From Kalymmatonema hyalinum WJT4-NPBG1 (GTDB lineage Bacteria > Cyanobacteriota > Cyanobacteriia > Cyanobacteriales > Nostocaceae), in the NCBI GenBank assembly GCA_019359075.1, contig JAHHIB010000072.1:1-44959 (forward strand): a stretch of 44,959 nt of DNA. Direction: 5' to 3'. The position numbers and the translations under genes are program-made. Below, one piece after another: positions 1 to 7,054 of this stretch. The stretch's first letter is position 1. Each line of letters begins with the position of its first letter. The notes under the pieces were generated by a model that did no database searches, was not told the origin of the DNA, and saw only the letters and a list, made by a program, of their open reading frames with translations.

Positions 1-70
1 AGTATTGGTAGATGCACCCTGATAACTGACACCCCTGGCTAGCTACTAGCCACTTGGGGTTTTTTATTTT
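1..70 (+). ncRNA. nsiR1: NsiR1-like small RNA, copy 1 (promoter cut off by window edge)
   Basis: This is the first of two near-identical 70-nt units (1-70 and 135-204, period 134). The expected transcript runs from about 12 to 66. It ends in a terminator hairpin: ACCCC at 31-35, TGGCTAG at 36-42, loop CTA, CTAGCCA at 46-52, then GGGGT at 56-60 and a T-run. The tandem arrangement, the roughly 55-60 nt size and the wording of the 5' part (TGCACCCTGATAACTGACA) match my memory of NsiR1, the nitrogen-stress-induced, heterocyst-specific RNA encoded as tandem repeats next to hetF in Nostoc/Anabaena. More copies, and hetF itself, probably lie left of the window. The identification rests on recall and was not searched. 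Confidence 0.72.
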
Positions 71-104
71 TTACACCAACATCCCCAGAATTTTAGCGTT
101 TTTG

Positions 105-139
105 TCCGGAACCTACTGGTTTTTTCGAGAACATAGTAT
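105..139 (+). promoter_or_regulatory. DIF-type (TCCGGA) promoter of NsiR1 copy 2
   Basis: TCCGGA lies at 105-110 and a TAGTAT -10-like hexamer at 134-139, which would place the transcription start near 146. TCCGGA near -35 is the DIF+ motif of heterocyst-specific promoters in Anabaena, NsiR1 being the type example. The two hexamers are 23 nt apart, longer than a sigma-70 spacer, which fits a motif centred near -38 rather than a standard -35 box. The equivalent promoter of copy 1 lies outside the window. Confidence 0.65.
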
Positions 140-204
140 TGGTAGATGCACCCTGATAACTGACACCCCTAGCTAGCTACTAGCTACTTGGGGTTTTTTA
201 TTTT
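135..204 (+). ncRNA. nsiR1: NsiR1-like small RNA, copy 2
   Basis: This second repeat unit has its own TCCGGA promoter upstream, and the expected transcript is about 146-200. The terminator hairpin is ACCCC at 165-169, TAGCTAG at 170-176, loop CTA, CTAGCTA at 180-186, GGGGT at 190-194, then T6. Compared with copy 1, the stem pair G37-C51 has become A171-T185. This is a compensatory change, so the RNA structure appears to be under selection. The RNA points toward the thioredoxin-like gene at 323; its terminator ends about 120 nt before that start codon. Confidence 0.75.
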
Positions 205-322
205 GAACAAAATAACCGCAGCTGCAATTCTTAATATTTTTTCTATAATTTTTTGCTTTGTATATTGGTATCTTACTGTTTGAGTCAAAAGCTAGTGCTA
301 GTACCTAGAGAGTTGCAGAGCC

Positions 323-649
323 ATGAATTTAGCTGTCATTAAGTTTTCTTCAGAAGACTGCGGTCTATGCCACAAGATGTCTTTCTATGACAAAAAGGTG
401 GCTGAAGAACTGGGCTTGCAATTTATTGATGTGAAAATGCAGGATACAGCTACTTACCGCAAGTATCGTAAAATTCTACTGACTCAGTATCCAGATAAAT
501 CAGAAATGGGATGGCCGACCTACATTGTTTGTGATTCGCCAGAAGGAGAATTTCAGATTTTGGGTGAGGTTAAAGGTGGTCATCCCAAAGGGGAATTTAG
601 AAGTCGGCTGCAAGAAGTTCTGAATTCAGAAGCGTCTAACCAGAACTAA
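323..649 (+). CDS. Small thioredoxin-fold protein (CGLC motif)
   Basis: This 108-residue protein has an N-terminal beta strand (LAVIKFSSEDC) followed by a CxxC motif, CGLC at residues 13-16. A cis-Pro segment (GWPTYIV, about residues 63-69) follows, which is the layout of a single thioredoxin domain. There is no signal peptide, so it should act in the cytoplasm, probably as a thiol-disulfide reductant or thiol carrier; the partner is unknown. It is the first gene downstream of the NsiR1-like repeats and on the same strand. A TATAAT hexamer at 244-249 could be its own -10 box, without a convincing -35. Its last 14 bases overlap the convergent gene ending at 636. The fold is confident, the specific role is not. 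Confidence 0.8.
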   Translation: MNLAVIKFSSEDCGLCHKMSFYDKKVAEELGLQFIDVKMQDTATYRKYRKILLTQYPDKSEMGWPTYIVCDSPEGEFQILGEVKGGHPKGEFRSRLQEVLNSEASNQN

Positions 650-869
650 GGACTTCAAAAGATTTTACTTCCAGCACTGGACCAATCATCGCAATGGTCA
701 TAACATCTTCACGCACCTGTCCAGTGACTTTTGCTTTTTGTCCTTGTTTGAGTAAGCTTTTGTCAGATCCTTTAGAGATTTCATAGGTCACGCCATCATC
801 ACTAACTAACGCCCAAGCGCCAGTACCAATGTCACGGCGTTCAACGGTACCTGTAACTGTAATGCTCAT
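636..869 (-). CDS. Small OB-fold-like hypothetical protein
   Basis: This protein of about 77-79 residues is rich in beta-strand sequence (SITVTGTVERR, WALVSDDGVTYEI, QKAKVTGQVRED, VLEVKSFEVL). The alternation, with Gly-rich turns, suggests a small OB-like barrel of the kind seen in short cyanobacterial conserved proteins. Two in-frame ATGs lie six bases apart. A GGAGG Shine-Dalgarno is 3 nt from the first (875) but 9 nt from the second (869), so I chose 869. No catalytic residues, signal or membrane segment are seen. It is convergent with the thioredoxin-like gene and overlaps its stop codon. Function unknown. Confidence 0.65.
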   Translation of the reverse strand: MSITVTGTVERRDIGTGAWALVSDDGVTYEISKGSDKSLLKQGQKAKVTGQVREDVMTIAMIGPVLEVKSFEVLSSG

Positions 870-980
870 ATCCATTAACCTCCGGTTAAAAAAGAAAGAA
901 GAACGAAGAACGAAGAAAAGTCATAAAAACTCTTCTTTGTTTTTTCTCTCTTCTCTCTTGTGTGTTCACTCTTGACTTTT

Positions 981-2837
981 TTAGGCTGGTTGTTCTTCGT
1001 TTTTGACTGCTAAACGAGCTAAACCGAAACATAGCACGGCATTAACGATCAAGAACATACGAGCTAGGATACCACTGCCCAATCCCCAAACTGCGGGATC
1101 TGATACCGCACTCACGACCAAACACGTTGCTACACCTAGCGATGAACCAATGGCAAACCACTTCCATTTAGAATTTCCCAACAGCAATGCCATTAAGACT
1201 AAGGGAATCAGCACGCTGGCAAATAGCGGATTAAAAGCATTTGTTCCTTGCAGGGTGTTGCCTAATTCCGGAATGGAACTGCCCAACAAGCGGAAGGGCC
1301 ACTGGGGAAGGTCAAAGATATAAATTCCCTTGAGGAAAAATAAGCCAGAACTACCAGTTATCAAGCCCCAGGATAAATTCCAACCCCACTGGAACGGAAA
1401 GTAAACCCGTAAAAACCAAGCGAGGAGATAGGAACCGAGAACCATCATAATCTTGGGTAACAGTGCCACAGCACCGCCATCAATCCAAAAACCGGGGTTG
1501 AGATAGCCGTTATCCCGTAACCAGCGAAAGAAATCTTGGAAACTGATTTGCCCTTGGGTAGCACGTTGCACTGCTGCATCTGCATTCAGTAGTCCAGCGC
1601 CGTAATAGTTCAAACCATCATCCTGGACAGTTCGTGCTGACTGCTTGAGGACTTCGAGGATTTCATCTGGTTCTTTGACGCCAGAGGCTTTTACCAATGC
1701 AGCAACACCAGCAACGTGAGGCGCTGCCATGCTTGTACCCTGGAAGCCCATAAACACGCCTACACCTTTGTTTTCGGGGTCTATGGTTTCTTGCAGAATC
1801 TTGCCCGCATCACTGCCACCAGGGGCGGAGATATCGACTCCGGCACCAAAGTTAGAATAGGGTGCTCTTTCCCCATCTGGACCTAATGCCGAAACGCCAA
1901 TAACATAGGGATAACGCGCTGGATAGGAGGCAGAATTCTGATTCTCATTACCCGCAGCGGCAATGATGACAACGCCTTTTCTGTGGGCATATTCAATCGC
2001 GTCTTTCATCAGATGGCTTTCACCGCCACCGCCCAAGCTCATATTAATCACATCTGCGCCATTATCAGCAGCAAATTTAATCGCTTCGGCTATATCGGCA
2101 ACAGTCCCGCCACCATAATCACTCAGTACCTTGAGAGGCATCAGCTTGGCTTCGTAGGCAATACCAGCTACGCCATAGCTGTTGTTGGTGGATTGGGCGA
2201 TGGTCCCACCAACGTGGGTGCCGTGTCCGTTGTCGTCGTCAGCTTCTACTCTGTCGTTGACAAAGTCGTAACCAGGGACAAATTCTGTCTCTACTAAGTC
2301 ACGGACGCGGGTAATGCCGGTATCAATGACTGCAACTGTAATGTCTTTACCTTTGGTTTGAGTCCACGCGCCTTCAATATTGATATTGTGCAGATTCCAC
2401 TGCTTGCTGTAATAGGGGTCGTTGGGACCTTTTAATGTCGGTTTCGCTTCGTCACCCTCTTGTGAGGGCTGCAATAATTCTCCCAGCCAAGCAACTTTAC
2501 CTGGTTTGGGAATCTTGTAGATATAGTTTGGCTCAATAAAATCCATTGCTTGGGCAAATGGCGACTTTTTCAGTTCTTTCAGTCGCTGTTTATCGCCCTT
2601 GATGATATAAACATTCTCCTTGGCGGAAAATTGATTATCTAATCGGGGAGTGACGTTGTACTGTTGACCAATAGCTTGCAGATCCTGCTGCAATACCTCT
2701 TTGGGAATATCTTCGCGGAAGTTTAGCACTATCGTCTCAAATTCCCCTTTGGCTGCCAGTCCCTGAAAATTAATAAAATTAAACAGGGCAACACCTAGCC
2801 CGATGACAAATAAGCAAAATAATATTAGCTTTCTCAT
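981..2837 (-). CDS. Membrane-anchored S8 (subtilisin-like) serine protease
   Basis: This 618-residue protein starts with a hydrophobic signal or anchor segment (about residues 3-24). An I9-like propeptide region follows (about 33-105), then an S8 peptidase domain (about 140-425). The triad is visible: D172 (VIDTG), H205 (GHGTHV) and S369 (GTSMAAPHVAG), with oxyanion-hole N297 (AAGNEN). It should therefore be active, with the propeptide removed after export. Beyond residue 455 there are four to five hydrophobic segments (about 457-478, 489-505, 538-554, 560-578, 588-608). This would be an unusual polytopic tail keeping the protease at the membrane. The substrate is unknown. It stands alone; a purine-rich AGAAGAACGAAGAACG spacer lies just downstream. 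Confidence 0.92.
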   Translation of the reverse strand: MRKLILFCLFVIGLGVALFNFINFQGLAAKGEFETIVLNFREDIPKEVLQQDLQAIGQQYNVTPRLDNQFSAKENVYIIKGDKQRLKELKKSPFAQAMDFIEPNYIYKIPKPGKVAWLGELLQPSQEGDEAKPTLKGPNDPYYSKQWNLHNINIEGAWTQTKGKDITVAVIDTGITRVRDLVETEFVPGYDFVNDRVEADDDNGHGTHVGGTIAQSTNNSYGVAGIAYEAKLMPLKVLSDYGGGTVADIAEAIKFAADNGADVINMSLGGGGESHLMKDAIEYAHRKGVVIIAAAGNENQNSASYPARYPYVIGVSALGPDGERAPYSNFGAGVDISAPGGSDAGKILQETIDPENKGVGVFMGFQGTSMAAPHVAGVAALVKASGVKEPDEILEVLKQSARTVQDDGLNYYGAGLLNADAAVQRATQGQISFQDFFRWLRDNGYLNPGFWIDGGAVALLPKIMMVLGSYLLAWFLRVYFPFQWGWNLSWGLITGSSGLFFLKGIYIFDLPQWPFRLLGSSIPELGNTLQGTNAFNPLFASVLIPLVLMALLLGNSKWKWFAIGSSLGVATCLVVSAVSDPAVWGLGSGILARMFLIVNAVLCFGLARLAVKNEEQPA

Positions 2838-2957
2838 CTCAAACCATTAGCGCTTTTTGCCAGTTTGCTCACTACCATAACTCATACACGCCCCTTATTG
2901 GTGCGTTTAGGAGTAAACTTACAATTTTTACACAAAACTCAGGACAATTTATCAACG

Positions 2958-3395
2958 ATGGAACGCGGTCTTTTATGGTTACCCCTGTTATTTGCATTTT
3001 TTTGGTTGGCTTGGCAAGGCTCTAAGGAGTATCAAAAAATTGAGGCATATCGCACTTGGGCAGAGCAATTTGAACGGGCTAAGTTTGATATCTATGCAGT
3101 TTTGGGTCAAAAAGGTAACAATATAACTTGGGGCAAACCAACGCCAAAAGGTCCAATTAAGCTAGAAACATTTTCTTTGCTTGATGTCCAACAAGTTCGC
3201 CTTTTAGTAGATGACAAACAAGTAGAGATAGAACAGCCGCCACAAAAAGGTCGTACTATCGAGTTGGAATTTCTGTTTCCTGAAAGAGCGAATTCAGTAC
3301 GTGTTCCTTTTACGGAAATTCCCTTAGCCGCAGAATGGGGCAAGTTTTTGCACTCAAGAGTCAATAGTCAAGACTCAAGAGTCAATACTCAATAA
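2958..3395 (+). CDS. Conserved hypothetical protein with N-terminal membrane anchor
   Basis: An in-frame ATG occurs at 2865, but I prefer ATG 2958. From there the product begins with Met-Glu-Arg and a hydrophobic stretch (LLWLPLLFAFFWLAWQG), a credible single membrane segment; the 31 residues before it look non-coding. The remaining 110 residues are soluble, with beta-rich parts (VQQVRLLVDDKQVEIEQPP, TIELEFLFPE). It is probably inner- or thylakoid-membrane anchored. The last residues (about HSRVNSQDSRVNTQ) are encoded by a short imperfect tandem repeat (AGTCAAnAGTCAAGACTCAAG), suggesting the original C-terminus was extended by repeat DNA. It is divergent from the protease gene. Function unknown. 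Confidence 0.65.
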   Translation: MERGLLWLPLLFAFFWLAWQGSKEYQKIEAYRTWAEQFERAKFDIYAVLGQKGNNITWGKPTPKGPIKLETFSLLDVQQVRLLVDDKQVEIEQPPQKGRTIELEFLFPERANSVRVPFTEIPLAAEWGKFLHSRVNSQDSRVNTQ

Positions 3396-3479
3396 AGATA
3401 GAGTGCAAAAGTCAATTGGATGAAAATGAAACCACAGATGAACAACGGACACTTGCTATCTCCTATGTCCTGAGCCCTG

Positions 3480-3700
3480 AGTCCTTACGGACACGCTGCG
3501 CGTTGGCGGAGCCTGCGCTTTGCGCTTACGGGCACGGCTTGAGGCCGAACGGACACGCTACGCGTTCACGAACGAAGTGTGCGCTTTGCGCTTACGGAGA
3601 CGCTGAGTCCCTTGCGGGACACGCTGCGCGAACGCGAACAACGGGGGGAACCCCCCGAAGTTTGCAAAGGAGGAAACCCTCCTTGCAACTTCTCTCCGCA
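3480..3700. repeat. Cluster of dispersed GC-rich palindromic repeats
   Basis: The 3396-3845 spacer holds no convincing gene. It contains tandem variants of a GC-rich palindromic repeat (ACGGACACGCTGCGCG, GCGCTTTGCGCTTACGG) and hairpins such as GGGGGGAACCCCCC near 3646. An AGGAGG/CCTCCT stem inside TTGCAA lies at about 3660-3690. Open frames on both strands here are by-products of the repeats. Similar repeats occur near 6956, 17880, 32460 and 40150. This is the interspersed-repeat type common in Nostocales genomes. Confidence 0.75.
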
Positions 3701-3845
3701 ACGCAGTGTCCTCCAGATGCATACAGATGATTTATTTGTGTTAATCCGTGTGCATCTCTGGTTATAAATATCCATTCATCGTAATCTTTTGCAAGAAGTC
3801 TAATAGTCAAGAGTTATTCTTTCTCTTCCCTCTCTTCCCTAAACT

Positions 3846-4679
3846 ATGAACGCTGAAACAACACCCATGCCCGTTGCTTTAACCATCGCCGGATCTGATA
3901 GCGGTGGTGGTGCAGGTATTCAAGCCGATTTACGCACTTTTGCTTTTCACTGCGTCCACGGTACAAGCGCTATTACCTGCGTCACAGCACAAAATACTTT
4001 GGGGGTTAACCGGGTTGATGCTATGCCACCAGAGGCTGTTGTGGCGCAAATTCATGCTGTATATGAGGATATAGGTGTGCAAGCGGCGAAAACGGGAATG
4101 TTACTCAATCAGGAAATCATTGCCGCTGTTGCCCAACAGGTGAAAGCTTTAGAAATCCATAACTTAGTTGTTGATCCAGTTATGGTATCCCGCACAGGGG
4201 CGCAATTGATTGATGATGATGCCGTGAAAAGTCTCCGCAATCTCCTCATTCCCCTAGCAACTATCATCACACCAAATCGCTACGAAGCTCAGATTTTGAG
4301 CGGTTTACAAATTAACTGCTTAGATGATATGAGAGCAGCCGCGCAAATCATTCACCAGAATACAGGGGCAAAGGTTGTTTTAGTTAAGGGTGGAGGTATG
4401 CAGGGGAGCGTGCGTGGTGTTGATATCTGGTTTGATGGGCATAAGATGGAAACTTTGACAACAAAACACGTAGATACAAAAAATTCTCACGGTACTGGTT
4501 GTACTCTCTCAGCAGCGATCGCCGCTCATCTTGCACTGGGAACCGACTTGATAACAGCAGTGCGAAAGGCAAAGGAATATGTCACTTCTGCACTCTCTTA
4601 CTCTCTTAATATTGGCAAAGGACAAGGTCCTGTGGGACACTTCTTTCCACTCTTGATATCAGGGGAACGCCAGGTGTAA
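3846..4679 (+). CDS. thiD: Hydroxymethylpyrimidine/phosphomethylpyrimidine kinase ThiD
   Basis: ThiD phosphorylates 4-amino-5-hydroxymethyl-2-methylpyrimidine (HMP) and its monophosphate to HMP-PP, the pyrimidine half of thiamine. The 277-residue product has the family start (VALTIAGSDSGGGAGIQAD, residues 9-27) and the ribokinase-like C-terminal motif with the catalytic Asp region NSHGTGCTLSAAIA (about 214-227). Length is typical. It is preceded by a repeat-rich spacer and has no TPP riboswitch, unlike thiC at 23641, which makes its substrate. It appears to be a single-gene unit. Confidence 0.96.
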   Translation: MNAETTPMPVALTIAGSDSGGGAGIQADLRTFAFHCVHGTSAITCVTAQNTLGVNRVDAMPPEAVVAQIHAVYEDIGVQAAKTGMLLNQEIIAAVAQQVKALEIHNLVVDPVMVSRTGAQLIDDDAVKSLRNLLIPLATIITPNRYEAQILSGLQINCLDDMRAAAQIIHQNTGAKVVLVKGGGMQGSVRGVDIWFDGHKMETLTTKHVDTKNSHGTGCTLSAAIAAHLALGTDLITAVRKAKEYVTSALSYSLNIGKGQGPVGHFFPLLISGERQV

Positions 4680-4944
4680 GCCTCTACCAAAGTCGTTCAG
4701 TAGTTACGCAAGGTGCAGAATATGCTGAACTCCTTTTCTACCTAAACTTCCAGTTAACCTCATACCTTTGGGATAAATATTCTATTATTGATTGACTTGT
4801 ATCTTTTTGCCCTAAATTGTAAATTAATAATCTTTCCCCTATGCACACTTTTCCATTATTCTTGGGCATAGTTTCAGAGACTGCTAGTCTCTGATAGCAA
4901 ATCCGCTTCGTTGACTTACGTTCTCTTTTGAAGCTAATCCACCA
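4680..4944. other. Intergenic spacer with a small hairpin
   Basis: This 265-nt AT-rich spacer holds no open frame of interest. A short perfect hairpin (CAGAGACT, loop GCT, AGTCTCTG) lies at 4875-4893, about 50 nt before the next start codon. It could be part of that gene's leader, or a remnant repeat. No terminator with a T-run was seen after thiD. Confidence 0.5.
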
Positions 4945-5535
4945 ATGCGAACAATCTCAGATTCTGTTTACAGCAGTACACCCGTAGGAAATACCCAAGC
5001 CTATTCTCCCTCTGTACCAATCTCTGTGTATCGGGACTTGGCAACAGAGTTACATGCTTGTCAAGCAAAGTTAGATGCTCTTAGCGCCCAAAATCAACAA
5101 CTCGTACAAGAAAATCAACTACTTCGGCAAGAAATAAAGAAAGCTGTTGAGTCTGTTTTGCGCCTGCAAAAGTTGGTTGATTCACAACCAAAGGTTAGTT
5201 CTCACACAGCTTCTCAAGCTATACCTGATGATAAATCTCAAACCAAACGACCAGTCACCACAGTGTCTCCCAAAGAGCAAGTTTTCCGTGGGCGTCCTTC
5301 CTCCGTAGAACCTTCCCCAACACCTGTCTTTCCTCCAGAAATGGAAATTCCGAGTTCCATTCCCGAACCAGTGTTTATAGAAGAACAGGAAGTCAGTTAT
5401 TATCCCTACAGTGAATCTGAGCCAACGCATATTAAAGGCTGGTGGTTGATAATAGCTATCTTATTAATTATTGTTCTAGGTTTTGGTGCTGGGTATTTGG
5501 TTGTACGCCCCTTATTGGAAAAGCATAGTCGTTAG
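4945..5535 (+). CDS. Coiled-coil, tail-anchored hypothetical protein
   Basis: This 196-residue protein has three visible parts. Residues about 30-75 form a coiled coil with leucines at heptad spacing (LATELHACQAKLDALSAQ through RQEIKKAVESVLRLQKL). Residues about 80-160 are a Pro/Ser/Glu-rich linker. Residues about 165-188 are one strong C-terminal membrane helix (WWLIIAILLIIVLGFGAGYLVV), followed by a short basic tail. A tail-anchored topology with the coiled coil in the cytoplasm is likely. No enzyme motif is visible. It lies about 350 nt upstream of glnB on the same strand, but that spacing argues for separate promoters. Function unknown. Confidence 0.75.
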   Translation: MRTISDSVYSSTPVGNTQAYSPSVPISVYRDLATELHACQAKLDALSAQNQQLVQENQLLRQEIKKAVESVLRLQKLVDSQPKVSSHTASQAIPDDKSQTKRPVTTVSPKEQVFRGRPSSVEPSPTPVFPPEMEIPSSIPEPVFIEEQEVSYYPYSESEPTHIKGWWLIIAILLIIVLGFGAGYLVVRPLLEKHSR

Positions 5536-5660
5536 GTGAAATCATTCTCCCAGTCAATTGAGCGCACATCACAATTCATCTTTATTTTCAGTTAAATAAA
5601 CTACGAAAAAATGATAAATTGAGCTAGAAACCTCAAGTTATTACTTAAAAGACCATTCAG

Positions 5661-5690
5661 GTAGACAATGCTTACTAATTTGACTTTTAT
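5661..5690 (+). promoter_or_regulatory. Possible NtcA-like site upstream of glnB
   Basis: GTA at 5661 and TAC at 5673 enclose nine bases. The NtcA consensus is GTA-N8-TAC, so this is one base too long and only a weak candidate. An AT-rich stretch that could supply a -10 box follows (TTTATT/TGATAA, about 5686-5697). I list it because cyanobacterial glnB genes are commonly NtcA-activated and no canonical site is visible in the 350-nt leader. Confidence 0.25.
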
Positions 5691-5748
5691 TTGATAAGCA
5701 GGGCATCTATCGTGATGCCATGTGCCAATTTCGTAGATATTTATTTGA

Positions 5749-6222
<474 letters not shown>

Positions 6223-6232
6223 TAGTTAATAG

Positions 6233-6287
6233 TTAGTTGTTAGTTGTTAGTCGTTAGTCATAAACTCAACCAACAACTAACAACTAA
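6233..6287. terminator. Inverted repeat between glnB and rdgB, likely two-way terminator
   Basis: A perfect 16-bp inverted repeat, TTAGTTGTTAGTTGTT at 6233-6248 and its complement at 6272-6287, sits between the stop codons of two convergent genes. The arms consist of the TTAGTTG short tandem repeat typical of Nostoc. The position suggests it ends transcription from both sides. It lacks a GC-rich stem, so its efficiency is uncertain. Confidence 0.5.
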
Positions 6288-6290
6288 TAA

Positions 6291-6875
6291 CTAAGTATGA
6301 GTAATTTGTAAATGGGGCAACTTTTGAAGTAAAGCGGCAATTGCTTTGCCTCGATGACTAACAGAACGCTTCAATTCTGATGTCATCTCGGCAAATGTCA
6401 GTTGCATTTCGTGGACGTAAAAAATTGGATCGTAGCCGAAACCGCCACTCCCACGAGGGGCATGGAGAATTTCGCCACGACAAACACCTTCTGATTCTAA
6501 AGCAATAGTACCATCTGGAGAAGCGATCGCCACTGCACAAACAAATTGCGCTTGCCGATTTGGTGTATCGCCCAATTCGCTCAACAACCTGGCAATGCGA
6601 TCGCTATCGGTTTTGCCATAACGTGCAGAATACACTCCTGGTGCGCCACCAAGGGCATCGACTTGCAAGCCAGAATCATCAGCGATCGCCCAATTTCCTG
6701 TTGCTTGTGCAACTTGGGATGCTTTTAAGCAGGCGTTGGCAGCAAAGGTGTCTCCCGTTTCTTCTATATCCAATTCTTCTGGTTTGAGGGTTAATTCCCA
6801 ACCAGAATCAGTCAGGTAAGCTTGCATTTCCTTCAACTTACCTGGATTTCCTGTAGCTACTACGAGTAATGTCAT
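6291..6875 (-). CDS. rdgB: dITP/XTP (non-canonical purine NTP) pyrophosphatase
   Basis: RdgB/HAM1 hydrolyses XTP, dITP and ITP to monophosphates, keeping deaminated purines out of nucleic acids. The 194-residue product carries the family motifs in order: VVATGNPGKLKEM (5-17), ADDSGLQVDALGGAPGVYSARY (about 65-86), GSGGFGYDPIFY (about 142-153) and SHRGKA (about 173-178). Length and start are typical. Upstream of its start are short tandem repeats (GTGAACAGT, GTTAACA units, about 6881-6915) before the phosphohexomutase gene on the same strand. Confidence 0.96.
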   Translation of the reverse strand: MTLLVVATGNPGKLKEMQAYLTDSGWELTLKPEELDIEETGDTFAANACLKASQVAQATGNWAIADDSGLQVDALGGAPGVYSARYGKTDSDRIARLLSELGDTPNRQAQFVCAVAIASPDGTIALESEGVCRGEILHAPRGSGGFGYDPIFYVHEMQLTFAEMTSELKRSVSHRGKAIAALLQKLPHLQITHT

Positions 6876-6879
6876 AAGT

Positions 6880-7044
6880 CAGTGAACAGTGAACAGTTAA
6901 CAGTTAACAGTTAACAGTGATAACTGACAACTGATAACCCTTCGGGTATGTCCTTCGGACACGCTACGCGTATGCCTAGCGGCACGCTTTGCGCTTACGC
7001 CAGTCGCCTACGGAGGGAGACCCTCCTGCAGCGCTGGCTCACTG
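6880..7044. repeat. Short tandem repeats plus dispersed hairpin repeats
   Basis: The spacer starts with heptamer-like units (GTGAACA, GTTAACA, GATAACTGACAACT). A 45-nt GC-rich palindromic repeat follows at 6956-7000; a near-identical inverted copy lies at 40153-40197. Next comes a hairpin repeat (CCAG at 7000, GGAGGG at 7012-7017, loop AGA, CCCTCC at 7021-7026, CTGG at 7034) that recurs at 17883, 17927 and 32468. No gene is seen here. Confidence 0.75.
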
Positions 7045-7054
7045 ATAACTGATA

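Noticed and set aside
3416-3810. Several overlapping open frames on both strands
   Set aside because: They are built from GC-rich palindromic repeats read in different frames. They have no ribosome-binding sites and no coherent protein pattern.
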